From Setoptus koraiensis (taxonomy: Eukaryota > Arthropoda): a DNA stretch of 64,000 nucleotides. A model generated the notes under the pieces. The model had not been told where the DNA came from. It was given only the letters and a program-made list of their open reading frames with translations, and did no database searches. The number at the start of each line of letters is the position of its first letter. Position 1 is the first letter of the stretch. A program made the translations under genes and the position numbers. Where the stretch lies: NCBI GenBank assembly GCA_048013815.1, contig CM106585.1:4216001-4280000 (forward strand), given 5' to 3'. Shown here piece by piece: positions 20,995-32,066 of this stretch.

Positions 20995-22970
20995 AATGGG
21001 CTGTGTTATAGTGTTCAATAATGGGTTTTAATTAATTCTAATGTACACTTTTCTTGACTGTTATTCTTTCACTAATTCAGTTTCTAAGTTCACTGGCGTT
21101 CGAAGAATTGGAAATATGTTTTGTTGGTTGCATTAATACTTCTAACATTAACTGTAACTATAGATATTCGATCACTGACAGCATTTTCTTTCTTCTGAAT
21201 ATTCATCATTGATGGTCATGATTGTTTGTTAGAATAACTTGATCTCAGAAGGCAATCTCATCGATTCAAATCCATCCGAGGCCTAACTTGCTTCTTTTAG
21301 ATTTTTTGTTGAGCTGTTACTCTCTCTTGTTCCCAGTTGCAAATCTGTCGCTAGCTGAGAGTTCCTTAACCTACATGGAAGTGAGTTTCTTAAGAAAGAC
21401 AGTTTGTGATATATGGACAGATAAAGAAACAAAGTAAGCCTCACTAGGATCAACTCCAGTTAATGTATCCAGCGTAGTTGCCTTTTGTCATTTAGCAGTA
21501 AATTCAACAGTAGCAACAGGTAGATACCGAAGAAACAACAAGCTGCTGTGTAGAGAAAAACAACTTTGAACAATCGTCGTATTGCTCGAATTCTTGTGCT
21601 CGATGTATCATAGCATTCAACTGTCTAAAAAGCTAGCTCATGAATCTGGCGAAATCTCATGCACCTCCCAGAAGTTATTTAAGTCAGTCCATGTTATATA
21701 TATATATGTGTGTATTGTGCGAAATTCTTTTATTATTTTGCTACCAGTTCTTTGCTCGATACCACAGTTTCATTCATTTATTTGCTGAGCTTGTCCATCT
21801 AGAGTAAAATAGTTGTACAGTTGTGTGAGTATGAGCTAAATAGAGATGATTACTAATTTCGTCAGGTGTTGTGCAGACCAATCTGTTGCAGTTGAAGTGG
21901 CAGTTACCGTTGATGCAATAGTGAATTTACAGTAGTTGTAGTTTTTAGTGGTGGGATTTTCTACTAACAATATCATTGTGTTCGGTGTATATATATACAT
22001 ACATACATACATACATATAGAAGTACCTTGGAGAGCTGACAGAAGGGCGTAGATAATCACACACAAAAATTTACCATAAACTCATATCAAGTCATGTCAT
22101 ACAATTGTTGTGCACCTCACAAGTTGCCACCACATTATGAATGTATTTATCGAGCCAAAGGAGAATGGACGCTGCAAAAGTGACCAAAAACTAGTCGACC
22201 TGAGCTGGCAAGCCGACGTGATACTCAACAACCAAAGCGCAAATTTGTGTCTCGCTGCGGCTCCCATGGCTACTATGAGTGTCATAATAACTGTTCTGTC
22301 GCTTTAGCTCCAGTTTATTAAAAAACGGCTGGTATGATGTCGGCAAGTCCTAATAAACCGGTCAGTGTGATTAGCAACATTGGCCGCCGTTGATGTTGGC
22401 AGCAAAATTTCGTTTGTTACGATCATTTCCATGTCTCGCTGGCAACAAAAATGTGGCCAATTCAAGTTCGATCGCCGACGAAGTTGGAATTGAATTCAAA
22501 TGGGCCGATGCATGCGATTGCAACAATCAACAATTTGCAACGGAGTCGACCAATTGAAGCCGACATAATGACATTTTTTTTTCTATTGCCACCAGATAGC
22601 CACTGAATGGAAGGATAACAAGCGATCGGTACAAATGTGGTCAGCAAGAAACCATCGCTACACGGTCACTATGTCGGTGCACTACTGGTATTTGTTCTAG
22701 TGTAACAAATCAATCACAGGCAACGGATCAGTAGGTCTCCATTCATTGTGAGTCATACCGACCACACAAAGACTGCTCACCACCGAACATGATATGTGAT
22801 TTTTTATGATGATTGGTCAATAGTTTGCAACGTTATTATGGTCGCTTTACTCTGACTACCATCTAACAGCACAGCGACTCTGATCAGCGTCATGGAAGCA
22901 ATTCTACAAATCGTACTTTTCTATTCATCAGACATTACCAGTTGGTTAGCGATATAATCAAATGGTACCA
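20995..22970. other. Intergenic 2 kb, no gene seen
   Basis: No convincing coding frame. It contains a short CATA tract (about 21997-22016) and TA-rich repeats near 21695 and 21988. The GIPC promoter, and possibly a 5' exon of it, should be here; the small unknown gene ends at its far side. Confidence 0.5.
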
Positions 22971-23288
22971 TTAATTTAATCCGGTCAATTTATCCTCAGA
23001 GTCTTCATCTCTTACGAGAAATAAATCCAATCTTCTTAATTGGAGAGGATCGCATCTCTCGGCGCCATTCGTGTATTTAACTGTGCTCATGCGCACTGGA
23101 TAGAAGATTCCAAATACAATCGAGTTTCTTCTATCACATGGTTTTGTTGGTTGATCATTAGGTAGTGAGGAGACTTCAAAATTTAGATCGGCTAAGCAAA
23201 TGTTTAGCTTTGTCTGATTAGTAACAAGCCATCCATTAGTTGATTTGTTAATTCCCAAAGTCGCTCTACATACCAGACATTTGGCCAT
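22971..23288 (-). CDS. Small unidentified protein, head-to-head with PDCD5
   Basis: A 105-residue frame starting MAKCLVCRATLG. A Cys-x2-Cys pair sits at the N-terminus, with further Cys near residues 31, 50 and 78; this could be a small zinc-binding fold, but spacing matches no family I recognise. The C-terminus is acidic. The frame can be extended five codons upstream only through a TTG, so the ATG at 23288 is taken. That start is just 33 bp from the PDCD5 start on the other strand, so both genes would share one very compact bidirectional promoter with overlapping 5' UTRs. The alternative is that this is a chance frame in the PDCD5 promoter. Base composition resembles the coding neighbours, which slightly favours a gene. 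Confidence 0.4.
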   Translation of the reverse strand: MAKCLVCRATLGINKSTNGWLVTNQTKLNICLADLNFEVSSLPNDQPTKPCDRRNSIVFGIFYPVRMSTVKYTNGAERCDPLQLRRLDLFLVRDEDSEDKLTGLN

Positions 23289-23321
23289 TTTATACTCTAT
23301 CAATTAATAAATTACTTAGTA

Positions 23322-23729
23322 ATGGAGGACGATGAATTGGCAGCTTTGAGACAACAGAGACTCGCTCAATTGCAACAGCAACAGGGCCAACCGGAATCAG
23401 GCGGAGATGGCTCTGGCCAACAACAACAAAAGAGACAAGAACAACAAAAGGAACGCGAAGATGAGATGAGAAATAGTATTCTGAGCCAGGTCCTGACCCA
23501 AGAGGCTAGAGGTCGATTATCGACGCTTGGCGCAGCTAAACCAGATCGTGCCAGAATGGTAGAAAACATCATTATACAGAACGCTAGGATGGGTGCCATC
23601 AGAGGGAGAGTAGGGGAGGATCAATTGAAGGAGTTGCTTGAGAAAGTCACTGAACAGACAAAACGAGAAACTAAAGTCAGCTACGAACGGCGGAGGATTT
23701 TCGATGATGATAGCGATGAAGACGAGTAG
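23322..23729 (+). CDS. PDCD5: Programmed cell death protein 5 (TFAR19)
   Basis: A 135-residue, highly charged three-helix-core protein of the PDCD5 family, a conserved nuclear/cytosolic regulator of apoptosis that binds Tip60 and the CCT chaperonin in vertebrates. Family features are plain: N-terminal MEDDELAALRQQRLAQLQ, the core RNSILSQVLTQEARGRLSTL and KPDRARMVENIIIQNAR, the helix LKELLEKVTEQT, and an acidic tail preceded by VSYERRRIFDDDSDEDE. A Gln/Gly-rich insert (about 19-43) lengthens it relative to human (125). Single exon. The stop lies only 51 bp from the stop of WDFY2 on the other strand, so their 3' UTRs must overlap or be very short. Confidence 0.95.
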   Translation: MEDDELAALRQQRLAQLQQQQGQPESGGDGSGQQQQKRQEQQKEREDEMRNSILSQVLTQEARGRLSTLGAAKPDRARMVENIIIQNARMGAIRGRVGEDQLKELLEKVTEQTKRETKVSYERRRIFDDDSDEDE

Positions 23730-23764
23730 ACAACACAAATTGATTATATTAATTAATTAAAATT

Positions 23765-23770
23765 TTTATT
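23765..23770 (-). terminator. Poly(A) signal of WDFY2 in the 51-bp convergent gap
   Basis: TTTATT on the plus strand (AATAAA on minus), 10 bp after the WDFY2 stop and inside the gap shared with PDCD5. Confidence 0.5.
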
Positions 23771-23780
23771 TTCTTGATTC

Positions 23781-24995
23781 TCACATATTGCAGATAAGAT
23801 TGGCATTCCATAATTTAATTGATCGGTCATTGCCTGTTGTTAATAATAGTTGTTTTGTTTCATTTAAATCCATATAACTTATAATATGCTTTGCATTGTA
23901 AAAACTAGCTAAAGGCACTCTACTTGTGTCATTGAACAAGGGAAAACACTCATCACAAACTCTGACTGGAAATTCAAATCCCATCGCTGGTATGCTTGTT
24001 CTCTGTCTACTACAATCTGCACATACTGCCTTGCCACAATTACGACAATGATGCTGTCTAATACCTAACGTCTTCAATTCATACATAGCCTTCAAGTTCC
24101 AAAAGAATGGCTTTCTACATCTTTGGCAACAGTCGCTTTCGCCCCATTGTGGTGTCATGACACGTTTTGCTTTCATGTTCCATGCAACAACAATACAATC
24201 TTCACCGCCTGATATCAATGATTTGTTTAATCTGGAATAAATCAAAGAGGTCACTTTACTTTTGTGTCCTTGCAGCTCATACGCCGTGCCTTTCAGGCCT
24301 CCTATGTCCCAACAGATTATAACTTGATCTACGCCAGCTGAGAAGAGCATATTAGTCAGAGGGTCCCATTCGAGGAACCTTATTGATGCTTGATGACCAT
24401 GCAAATGTGTTACAGGCTTAAAGCCGTTTTCGTCCAATTTTAGCATTGTTATCTGGCCGCTTTGATCACCAATAAACACACACTTTGATTGTGAATCAAA
24501 TTGAATTGAAGTACATGGTGCCAAGCACTGGTAACAGCCCAAGCTGTAGGCTGTCTCAGAGCTAAACCAACTGAAACATTTGTCTCGACTTGCGCTAAGT
24601 AACCATTGACATGTTGATGAGTACAATAAAGAGGTTACCTTGCCCTGATGTGATGGGTAATAACGCGAATGAACTATACGATTATAGTCCTCTAGAACAG
24701 AAAACTCGGATATTGTTCCGTTCTCTGAACCAACAAATAGCCTTTTGGTGTCGTGATCGAACTCAAAGCACGTAGGTGAACTCGTTAGTACATGACAGAC
24801 ACTAGGCCAATAAGTGCCACGTTCAGCACGATGAAGCCAAATTCTAATAGTATTATCCTGACTGATACTGATGACGCCATCGTCGTCCCGCAATATTCGT
24901 GCCTGATTGATTACGTCCTCATGACCCTCCAGTTTTGCCACCAGTTCCAATGTTGAAATAGTATCCTTATGGCCCACTAATTCTAGTCGAGACAT
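23781..24995 (-). CDS. WDFY2: WD repeat and FYVE domain-containing protein 2
   Basis: A 404-residue endosomal adaptor (human WDFY2 is 400). Six WD40 units fill about residues 20-275, with recurring blocks such as TIRIWL, SGGEDCIVVAWNM and QGHKSKVTSL. A FYVE zinc finger follows at about 285-355, with the phosphatidylinositol-3-phosphate signature QHHCRNCGKAVCADC and a closing RVCDEC; the eight zinc ligands appear present. A final WD strand (LTTGNDRSIKLWN) closes the propeller after the FYVE domain, which is the diagnostic arrangement of WDFY1/2. Membership in early-endosomal Akt signalling is family knowledge; that it works with the nearby PI3K is only suggestive. Single exon; divergent from SNX14. 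Confidence 0.96.
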   Translation of the reverse strand: MSRLELVGHKDTISTLELVAKLEGHEDVINQARILRDDDGVISISQDNTIRIWLHRAERGTYWPSVCHVLTSSPTCFEFDHDTKRLFVGSENGTISEFSVLEDYNRIVHSRYYPSHQGKVTSLLYSSTCQWLLSASRDKCFSWFSSETAYSLGCYQCLAPCTSIQFDSQSKCVFIGDQSGQITMLKLDENGFKPVTHLHGHQASIRFLEWDPLTNMLFSAGVDQVIICWDIGGLKGTAYELQGHKSKVTSLIYSRLNKSLISGGEDCIVVAWNMKAKRVMTPQWGESDCCQRCRKPFFWNLKAMYELKTLGIRQHHCRNCGKAVCADCSRQRTSIPAMGFEFPVRVCDECFPLFNDTSRVPLASFYNAKHIISYMDLNETKQLLLTTGNDRSIKLWNANLICNM

Positions 24996-25708
24996 GTTAA
25001 TACTTGTTGTTGTATTTGTTGTTGTATTTTGTGTTGTATTTTATGTTGTATTAGTTGTTATTGTTGTTGTTGTTGTTATTTTATTTTATTTTATTTGTCA
25101 ATTAATTAATTCGTTGATTGTGTTCGAAATATTCATAAATAAATATATTGACTGTCATATGATTGGGCGGACCCCGCACATCCCGCACACCTCACGCAGC
25201 GCACACAATGAACTCTCTGTGCTTGTCCGCTGCGCAGGTGCTTTTGTGCCCTCGGCGCTGGCTCCTGCCGCCACGACCACTGCAATCTTTATTTGGTTTG
25301 TCAGATGTACGGTCCATCTCGGGCTAGTGGATATCATGATAACCCTCGGTCCGATCTATTTATTATTTCCATCGCTATTGTAGACTGGGTTGCATGATGA
25401 GAATTGAATTGTTATTATTATTATTCTTATTATTATTACACTATTTGAATTAGGACACATTCTTCAGTTACATCGATAAGAAAAAGACTAAATATCGGCA
25501 AGTGGATCACTTTGGCTCGATTAGTCGCCACACTGTACATCCATATCCAGAGGTATAACAGGATTATTACACATGTTACATAGTACACGGCATAATATTT
25601 GTATAAATGTGTAAATGTTTGTCTCGTTGTTATTATCAATTATTATCATCGACATACCCCAGCACATCAGCATTGGACGACATTATTCCTGTCCAGAAAT
25701 TCGCTTGA
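24996..25708. other. Divergent spacer between WDFY2 and SNX14
   Basis: A 713-bp promoter-containing region. TTG/ATT-rich repeats just outside the WDFY2 start (25000-25100) create a Val-rich chance frame. No gene is seen. Confidence 0.55.
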
Positions 25709-28700
25709 ATGATCACCATAACAGATTTAGCTGCTGTCACCCTTGCAGTGTTTTATGCATCCTTGCTGATCACCTTTAGATCTTTGTTATCATTAACAAT
25801 ATGTTTATCGATATTTTTTGTTATTTATAAACTGTCATTCCTATACTTTGAGCAACTACTCATTGATCACCCGGGTAGGAGGCGCCAAAAATTTTACATT
25901 CGAGCCCGCGATAGCCAAAATGACGACGAGCTACGTGATCAGATACGTGGCTCATCTCCAAAGCCCAACTCACTATTACCAGGGGAAGGATGGATGAATA
26001 CAGATGATCAATTGTCATCATTTGCCCCACCGACTCCCACGTCAGCAACACTAGAGACCATCTCACCTCAATCACAACATTCAAGTCAGTCTACTGGTCC
26101 GTCTAGTCAACTAATTGGACACTCTCAGATTGATGATCAAGCTAAACAAGATAAATATTCAAGCCATAATAATCAAAAGAATACATCTGATAAACGAGCG
26201 ACAACTTCTTGTTCAATGAACACAAAACTCGATTGTTGTTGTGTCAAATGTAAAGATTTATATACAAATCCATGGAAAGATCTCAAAATAGACAGAAAAG
26301 TTGATGATGCGTTGCAAGAATTTCTCGAATTAATAATCAATGATTACATTCAATCATGGTATGTTTGTCAGACAGAACAAGACGAACATTTCATTTATGA
26401 AGTAAAGCTAGCTATACAATATGTAATAGCTAATGTGATAAAACGATTCCGCGCTATTGAATCAATTGATATATTTATTGACTCCATTGGACCAATTGTT
26501 ACAAGTCACTTAGACGGTTTTATTAAAGCATTGGAGCCAAATGATATTGATTGCCCAATTGGCGAAACTATTGTTGAAAGATATATACGATTAAATCAAA
26601 TGCACGAAGCCTTGACAAGCCGAACGAAAGAAATCGAGTGGATAAGAACAATAGTGACCGAATGTATGCCCTATCTATTGCCACCGAGATATTTAACATG
26701 CAAGTTAGCTAGAACCTTACTTAGGGAGCTATTTGCTAGTGGAATAATATTGCCTGCCCTAGATTTAGCTTCGAAACCAGAATCCATTTATTCAATGTTA
26801 AGTTTTATATTGGCACCAAATGACGATAACCGATCTTATTCCGTTTTTCTCTACCCATTGCTTGGTTCAAACTTGATGAACTGGAACCAGCAGCAGCATT
26901 CTCGTGACATAATTAATGAAAACAATCAGAATGATGAAGTACAATTGCTAAGAAATTTTATCAAGAAACAACCACAGGAGAGACAAGCACATACCAAGGA
27001 AGAGAAGTCTGATAGCAAAAGTAATAGCGCAGAGAGTCTTCACGAAACCAATCAAAATACCGACGCAGGAAATGGCGAATCCGGATCCTCTACATTAACG
27101 AGTATAGGAGAACGATTAGTCAAAGATTTGAGTGCTTGGAGCGCAACAATATCGCGATTCGAATGTCGTCTAGACAAGGAAACAAACAGGAAATACTTTT
27201 GTTTCTTAATCAATGTACACAGACTTGTAGAGATGCCAAAGGCGCCAAGATCATACTCATCAGATTTAGATCAGCAAGAGTCTCCATCTCAATCGGATCT
27301 GGAGCATTATTCCACTGCGGTACAGAAGTGGCAAATCGAACGGAGATATAATGAGTTTTATGCATTGGAGTCACGTTTAAGAGAGTTTCATGGCGACATA
27401 TTGAATGATGTCATTCTACCAACTAGAAGAACTTTCCTAAAGAAGGGCCATGATTATATGCAGTCACGCCAAATGGAATTCGAACGTTTCCTACAATGCC
27501 TGTTGGCCATACCATCTTTGAGACGTAGCGAATCGGTGCGCAATTTCTTATCGAATCCCTCTGTGAGATTTACCGAGAGCATGTTGCCCGATTTGAACAT
27601 CAGCAAAATGATCAAAACTGTTCCAGCTAAACTGAGTCAAGAGCGCGGTCAGCACTTGGAAGATTTCCTCGTGGAATTTGTCGCCAGTACAGAGACCATA
27701 TCGACTTCAACACATCCCGAGATGAAACACAAGAGTGTATGGCATGATCAACAAGTGATGATGGGTGCTGTCGTTGATGATGGAACGGGATCTTGTAGAT
27801 CGTCTCTATTGAGGCAGAGCTCCACAGATGATAACGATGAAGATCACCAGGAGCAGAGAGGACAAATCCCAAACAATCCTAGAATTGTTGAACCATTTCA
27901 ACCGCTCAACCGCACCCCGGAGTCAAAATCTACTCAATACATGTGTCATCATCTATATGATTGTCTATTATACTTGCTGTTGCGTATATATAGACTTAAT
28001 AATTTGTTCACCAGCATACTGATATTATTTCAATTCCTAATGAGACGTTGGCTACAATCGTATTGCAAGAAGCTGCTGTTGTTCGCATTGACAAGGCCAA
28101 CAGCAACTAAACTATCGGTTGATAGTAGCGGACCGAATAGCGACAATCAGCATAACGATAATCACAGTGGGCCCATCCGCGTGGAGTCGCCCGTTTCAGT
28201 GTTGATGTTGCACGCGTTGAGAGACGCGTTATTTTCAAACAGGAATGAGCAGCAATTTGATGAGGACAATGATACAACAATCGTGTCTGGAGCAGCTGCT
28301 GGGGGCGGCTTGTTGGAGGAGTCATCGAGCAGTGTAAAACACTTTGGATCAAGGACAAATTTAAGCATGTCAGGTGATAATAATAATGAACAGCAACAGC
28401 TAGAAAAGTTAGAAAAGATTCCGGTAATAAATAATGATAATACCAACATTGTTGTTGATGTCACGTTAAACGGACGTCAAGATAAAATAAATATCAAGAC
28501 GACTCATGACTGCATTGTTAACAGAGCTAACAATCAATCATTGTTGTTATCTAGCAATGGAAGATCAACTCAACAGCAACGCCAACAGCAACAACAACAA
28601 CAACAACAGCAATTGGATGCTGCAACTAGATCATCAGAATACCTGAACATCGATCAGCATTTATGTGACGAATACTTTTGTCATTGCCGGAATAGTAGCA

Positions 28701-29344
28701 ATGTCAGGCAATTGTTGAGTGGTAATGGCGGTGGTAGTGGTAGTGGTAAAGGTGGTTGTTGTAATTGTGGTGATAGTGGTGATGATGATAATGATAATAT
28801 CAATCACACAACTGCAAACATTGTTAATGGCGACAGTGGAGCAAGTTGCGATGATAGTTGTAGCAGCACCAGCACCACTGCCAGCTCCTCTGATGGCAAT
28901 GAAATATGTGTCGGCGATATTGATGATGATATGATTCAGCGTCATGTTTGTTTCAAGCAACATCATTTAAGGCAACATCATTGCGGCCAGCAGCAGCTAC
29001 AACAACGTCAGCGGGCTATTTATGAGAAACAACAAACAGATAATTCATCATCGTGGGCAAACAATAACAACAATAACAAGGCTAACAAAAATAAAAATAG
29101 CGATGCCATTAGAGATAGTGGCAGTGGCGAGTCGAGTGAACAATATCGGTTATCTCTAAAGCGATTAATTGATGTTTTACCTAACTCGCTCATAAAACAG
29201 TTTCTTGGTGGCGAAAATAACCATGAAATGGCGTGTAAGCTAATATTGTCATCATTGAATTATAGTCGATTGAATAAGCAAATAATCTTCTTATTGTTAA
29301 ATGTTTACCTAAGAGAGCTATTCCCCGAGCTGATAATGAAATAA
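25709..29344 (+). CDS. SNX14: Sorting nexin-14-like protein without RGS domain
   Basis: A 1211-residue member of the SNX13/14/19/25 family, which are ER-anchored proteins that bridge to lysosomes or lipid droplets. Two hydrophobic segments at residues 5-50 form the ER anchor. The PXA domain covers about 190-370 (KVDDALQEFLELIINDYIQSW, YLLPPR, SGIILPALDLAS). The expected RGS domain (about 130 residues in human SNX14) is absent; instead 375-480 is low-complexity and charged. The PX domain runs about 480-615 (RRYNEFYALESRLREFHG), followed by MLPDLNISKMIKTVPAKL typical of SNX14. The Nexin_C domain starts near 745 and resumes near 1155 (ending LRELFPELIMK), split by about 300 residues of Asn/Gln/Ser/Gly/Asp/His repeats. 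Single exon. AATAAA overlaps the stop codon. Confidence 0.92.
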   Translation: MITITDLAAVTLAVFYASLLITFRSLLSLTICLSIFFVIYKLSFLYFEQLLIDHPGRRRQKFYIRARDSQNDDELRDQIRGSSPKPNSLLPGEGWMNTDDQLSSFAPPTPTSATLETISPQSQHSSQSTGPSSQLIGHSQIDDQAKQDKYSSHNNQKNTSDKRATTSCSMNTKLDCCCVKCKDLYTNPWKDLKIDRKVDDALQEFLELIINDYIQSWYVCQTEQDEHFIYEVKLAIQYVIANVIKRFRAIESIDIFIDSIGPIVTSHLDGFIKALEPNDIDCPIGETIVERYIRLNQMHEALTSRTKEIEWIRTIVTECMPYLLPPRYLTCKLARTLLRELFASGIILPALDLASKPESIYSMLSFILAPNDDNRSYSVFLYPLLGSNLMNWNQQQHSRDIINENNQNDEVQLLRNFIKKQPQERQAHTKEEKSDSKSNSAESLHETNQNTDAGNGESGSSTLTSIGERLVKDLSAWSATISRFECRLDKETNRKYFCFLINVHRLVEMPKAPRSYSSDLDQQESPSQSDLEHYSTAVQKWQIERRYNEFYALESRLREFHGDILNDVILPTRRTFLKKGHDYMQSRQMEFERFLQCLLAIPSLRRSESVRNFLSNPSVRFTESMLPDLNISKMIKTVPAKLSQERGQHLEDFLVEFVASTETISTSTHPEMKHKSVWHDQQVMMGAVVDDGTGSCRSSLLRQSSTDDNDEDHQEQRGQIPNNPRIVEPFQPLNRTPESKSTQYMCHHLYDCLLYLLLRIYRLNNLFTSILILFQFLMRRWLQSYCKKLLLFALTRPTATKLSVDSSGPNSDNQHNDNHSGPIRVESPVSVLMLHALRDALFSNRNEQQFDEDNDTTIVSGAAAGGGLLEESSSSVKHFGSRTNLSMSGDNNNEQQQLEKLEKIPVINNDNTNIVVDVTLNGRQDKINIKTTHDCIVNRANNQSLLLSSNGRSTQQQRQQQQQQQQQQLDAATRSSEYLNIDQHLCDEYFCHCRNSSNVRQLLSGNGGGSGSGKGGCCNCGDSGDDDNDNINHTTANIVNGDSGASCDDSCSSTSTTASSSDGNEICVGDIDDDMIQRHVCFKQHHLRQHHCGQQQLQQRQRAIYEKQQTDNSSSWANNNNNNKANKNKNSDAIRDSGSGESSEQYRLSLKRLIDVLPNSLIKQFLGGENNHEMACKLILSSLNYSRLNKQIIFLLLNVYLRELFPELIMK

Positions 29345-29345
29345 A
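29340..29345 (+). terminator. AATAAA spanning the SNX14 stop codon
   Basis: The TAA stop (29342-29344) lies inside AATAAA. A second signal lies near 29492, about 150 bp downstream, and is more plausible for a usable 3' UTR. Confidence 0.4.
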
Positions 29346-31203
29346 AATATCACCACTCTAACTAACAATCGTGCAATTAATCGCAAATGAAATAACCGGC
29401 TCATATTTTCCTACGTCGCCCACTAACAACGACAACGACAGCAACAACAAAGCTGCCTATACCAACAAAGCTGCTATATAACGAGATATAAAATGAAATA
29501 AACAAACACACTCACACCAAACATATGATATCATATCGGCATTGCTAATTGTTGTTTAATTCTCGACTTTGTCGTCTTGATTGTGGCAGTTGGAGCGCAA
29601 TGTAGCCCGAGCTAGAGTGGGCAAAATATAGCAACAATTTTGCCGAAACAAGCAACCACTGGCTTATGGCGGCAGCGACGTTACGGCGTTAGGCGGCGGC
29701 TCATGTTGTGGCATGTTGTGGCCAGCAAACAACCTGTTGCGCTTAGTTGCCGGCCAACATGCCACAGTGATGGCAATGGGACAATAATGGCCCGATATAC
29801 GCCGAGTTTATATGACTGTCACATTTATCATGCGTCGCGCATCTTTTATTGGCAGCTCGAGGCGGCCAAAGATGCCGTAATTCATGCCGTTTGGTGTTGG
29901 TGGTATCAGTGCCATCGGCCAATAACTAGCCGCATTGGCGGCCGGCAGCGGACGGCAGCGGATAGCCGCGGATCGCAGCGGATAACAGCGGACAGAGAAA
30001 TTATACATCGACACGAGGCAGGCAGCGTTGCATCGAGCCAACTGGCCGGCTCACATTCGAGCATTCGAGCATTCGAGCATTTGGGCATGGGACGGCTGGC
30101 GAGCATTTGCCGGGGACGAAGCCCGAAAGTGCTGGCGTCACTAGTTGTGCCGGCGACATGGCCTATAGCTACGTAACGATAGTACCATGTAATAGCGCCT
30201 ATTTATAGGCACGCCGTTGTACGCCGTCCTGCGCTGTTACATGGTGTGATGGTCGAGAGTGACCATTGATGAGTTGTTGCGATGATGGCACCATTAGAAA
30301 GTTGTTGCACTTGTTGTGCTGTCAATGGTCAGCTCGTTTTGCGACGGGTTCAAGTTCAAGTTCGAGTTCGAGTTCATGCCAGCTTGGGCCGCTGGCGTGG
30401 TCGCCGAGTAACTGTACATCGTGCCGTTTCGCTTTAGGCTCTAGGCTGCTCCCTGTTCGGGTTCGCGTTCGCTTTGGCGCATCGCATCGCGTTCGGACGG
30501 CCGCGTCGCGTCCGAAGCCGAAGCATGTGCGGCCGATGTATGATAAAGCCGGCCAGGCGGACATAGAGCAAAATAATGGCAGCGACCAAACAAGTGCATT
30601 TGCTGCTAAAAAAGCAGCCATTTATGGCGGATTTGGATGTTTGGGCAGCAGAAGAATGCGCCGGCGCGTTTATTTACAAGGCCGGCCAGCCTTGTGAGAG
30701 CCGGCAAGTGCAGCAAGTGTTCGTACGAGAGTTAAATATAACGCCAGCAGTGGCCAGCAAACAGACAGCCAACAAAGAGTAACGGACAGCGTTGGCCAAA
30801 TTGCCTTTGTCCACGGTCGCTTGCTCGTAAATTGTTGCTTCGGCAGCTTTGTGGCGCTGCCATTCTTTTTGCGCCATGCGGAATGGTTCGCTCGAGCTTC
30901 TCCGGCTTCTCTGGCTTCTCTGAGACGGGGCAGACAAGTCGGAGAAGGCGCAGAGAAGGGGCAGAGAACGCGCGCAGGGCAGCGAACGATTCGCGCGATT
31001 TCGCCGCGTTGAGCCGCGCTGAGCCACGGTGGCCGGTAGTCGGTGCGGCGCGAGTAACGGGCCAACGCGGCCGACTCAGCCGAGAGAAGCGCCAGAGAGG
31101 GCGAGAGAGCGGGCAAAAGAGCGCCGGCCAAACGCGAAATTCCGAGCGAGAAGACGGACGCGCTGCTATAATTTAGTGCTGGCTGTATCATCATTATCGT
31201 AAA

Positions 31204-31220
31204 AAAGAGAGAGAGAGAGC
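31204..31220. repeat. GAGA tract
   Basis: An uninterrupted (GA)n run of about 16 bp, one of several in the deserts (others at 4714-4727, 32970-32985, 38966-38978 and 52954-52972). GAGA-factor binding is possible but not shown. Confidence 0.7.
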
Positions 31221-32066
31221 AGCAAAATATTCAATCAACTGGGAGCGCCGGTTCGACGACCTCTGGCCGAGCACGCCGTCAAGTGGCCGCGTCCCCCCGG
31301 AGCGGCCATCTCTGGCTAGGCCAATTCATGCGCCGCTGTCCGACACATAACGGCGATGCCAGCGAGAGTGAAGCGTCAGTAAGTGAGAGTAACAGTTGAA
31401 TCGATCGCACCGGATCGCGCCGGATCACACCGGACCGGACCGAATTGCGCCGCGCTGCGCCGGACCGGCCGACCGAGCGTTACTATTATTGGCATATACA
31501 ATGTATACCGCGGTGTCGTCCGCGAGCGGAAACAACAAGTTTGCTCCAATGGCCACTATTATGCAAATAGCGTCAACATGTGAGAGCGCCGATGCGCCCG
31601 TGCTACCCGTTAACCGGCCCAAAATAGTGTTCCTGTTGGCCGCTTCCTATCGGCCCTTCCGTTCAGTTGCTATTTTTAACATTTTGCATTCGGGGTTTGG
31701 CCGCCGCTGGCCACTGTTTGCGTCTTGCGTCGACCGGCGCACTGCGCCCCATTGTTGCCGCTAGACCGGGCAGCGACCCGGCGGTTACAGCGGCAGCGAC
31801 ACCGGCAGCGACACCGGCAGCCACATCGGCAGTGACACTAGCGGGGCCGAGTCACCGTTAGCGCCGGCCCGGTCTCGACCGATCATCTCCTTCCGATGCG
31901 CGTCGCGCGACCGTTGCCCTCGGATGGCCGCTCGAACCCGTGCCGCACGGGCCGTGCGAGCCTTTCAACAAGTTCACCAGTTGAGCGGCTCATCTGCTTA
32001 GCATGTGTGCCGCCTGTGCGCCGGTCGACTGTTCGGCTGGGCGACGCGCCAACAGCAGAACCCAGT

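Noticed and set aside
21255-21280. B-box-like GATTCAAATCC
   Set aside because: No matching A box or cloverleaf upstream.
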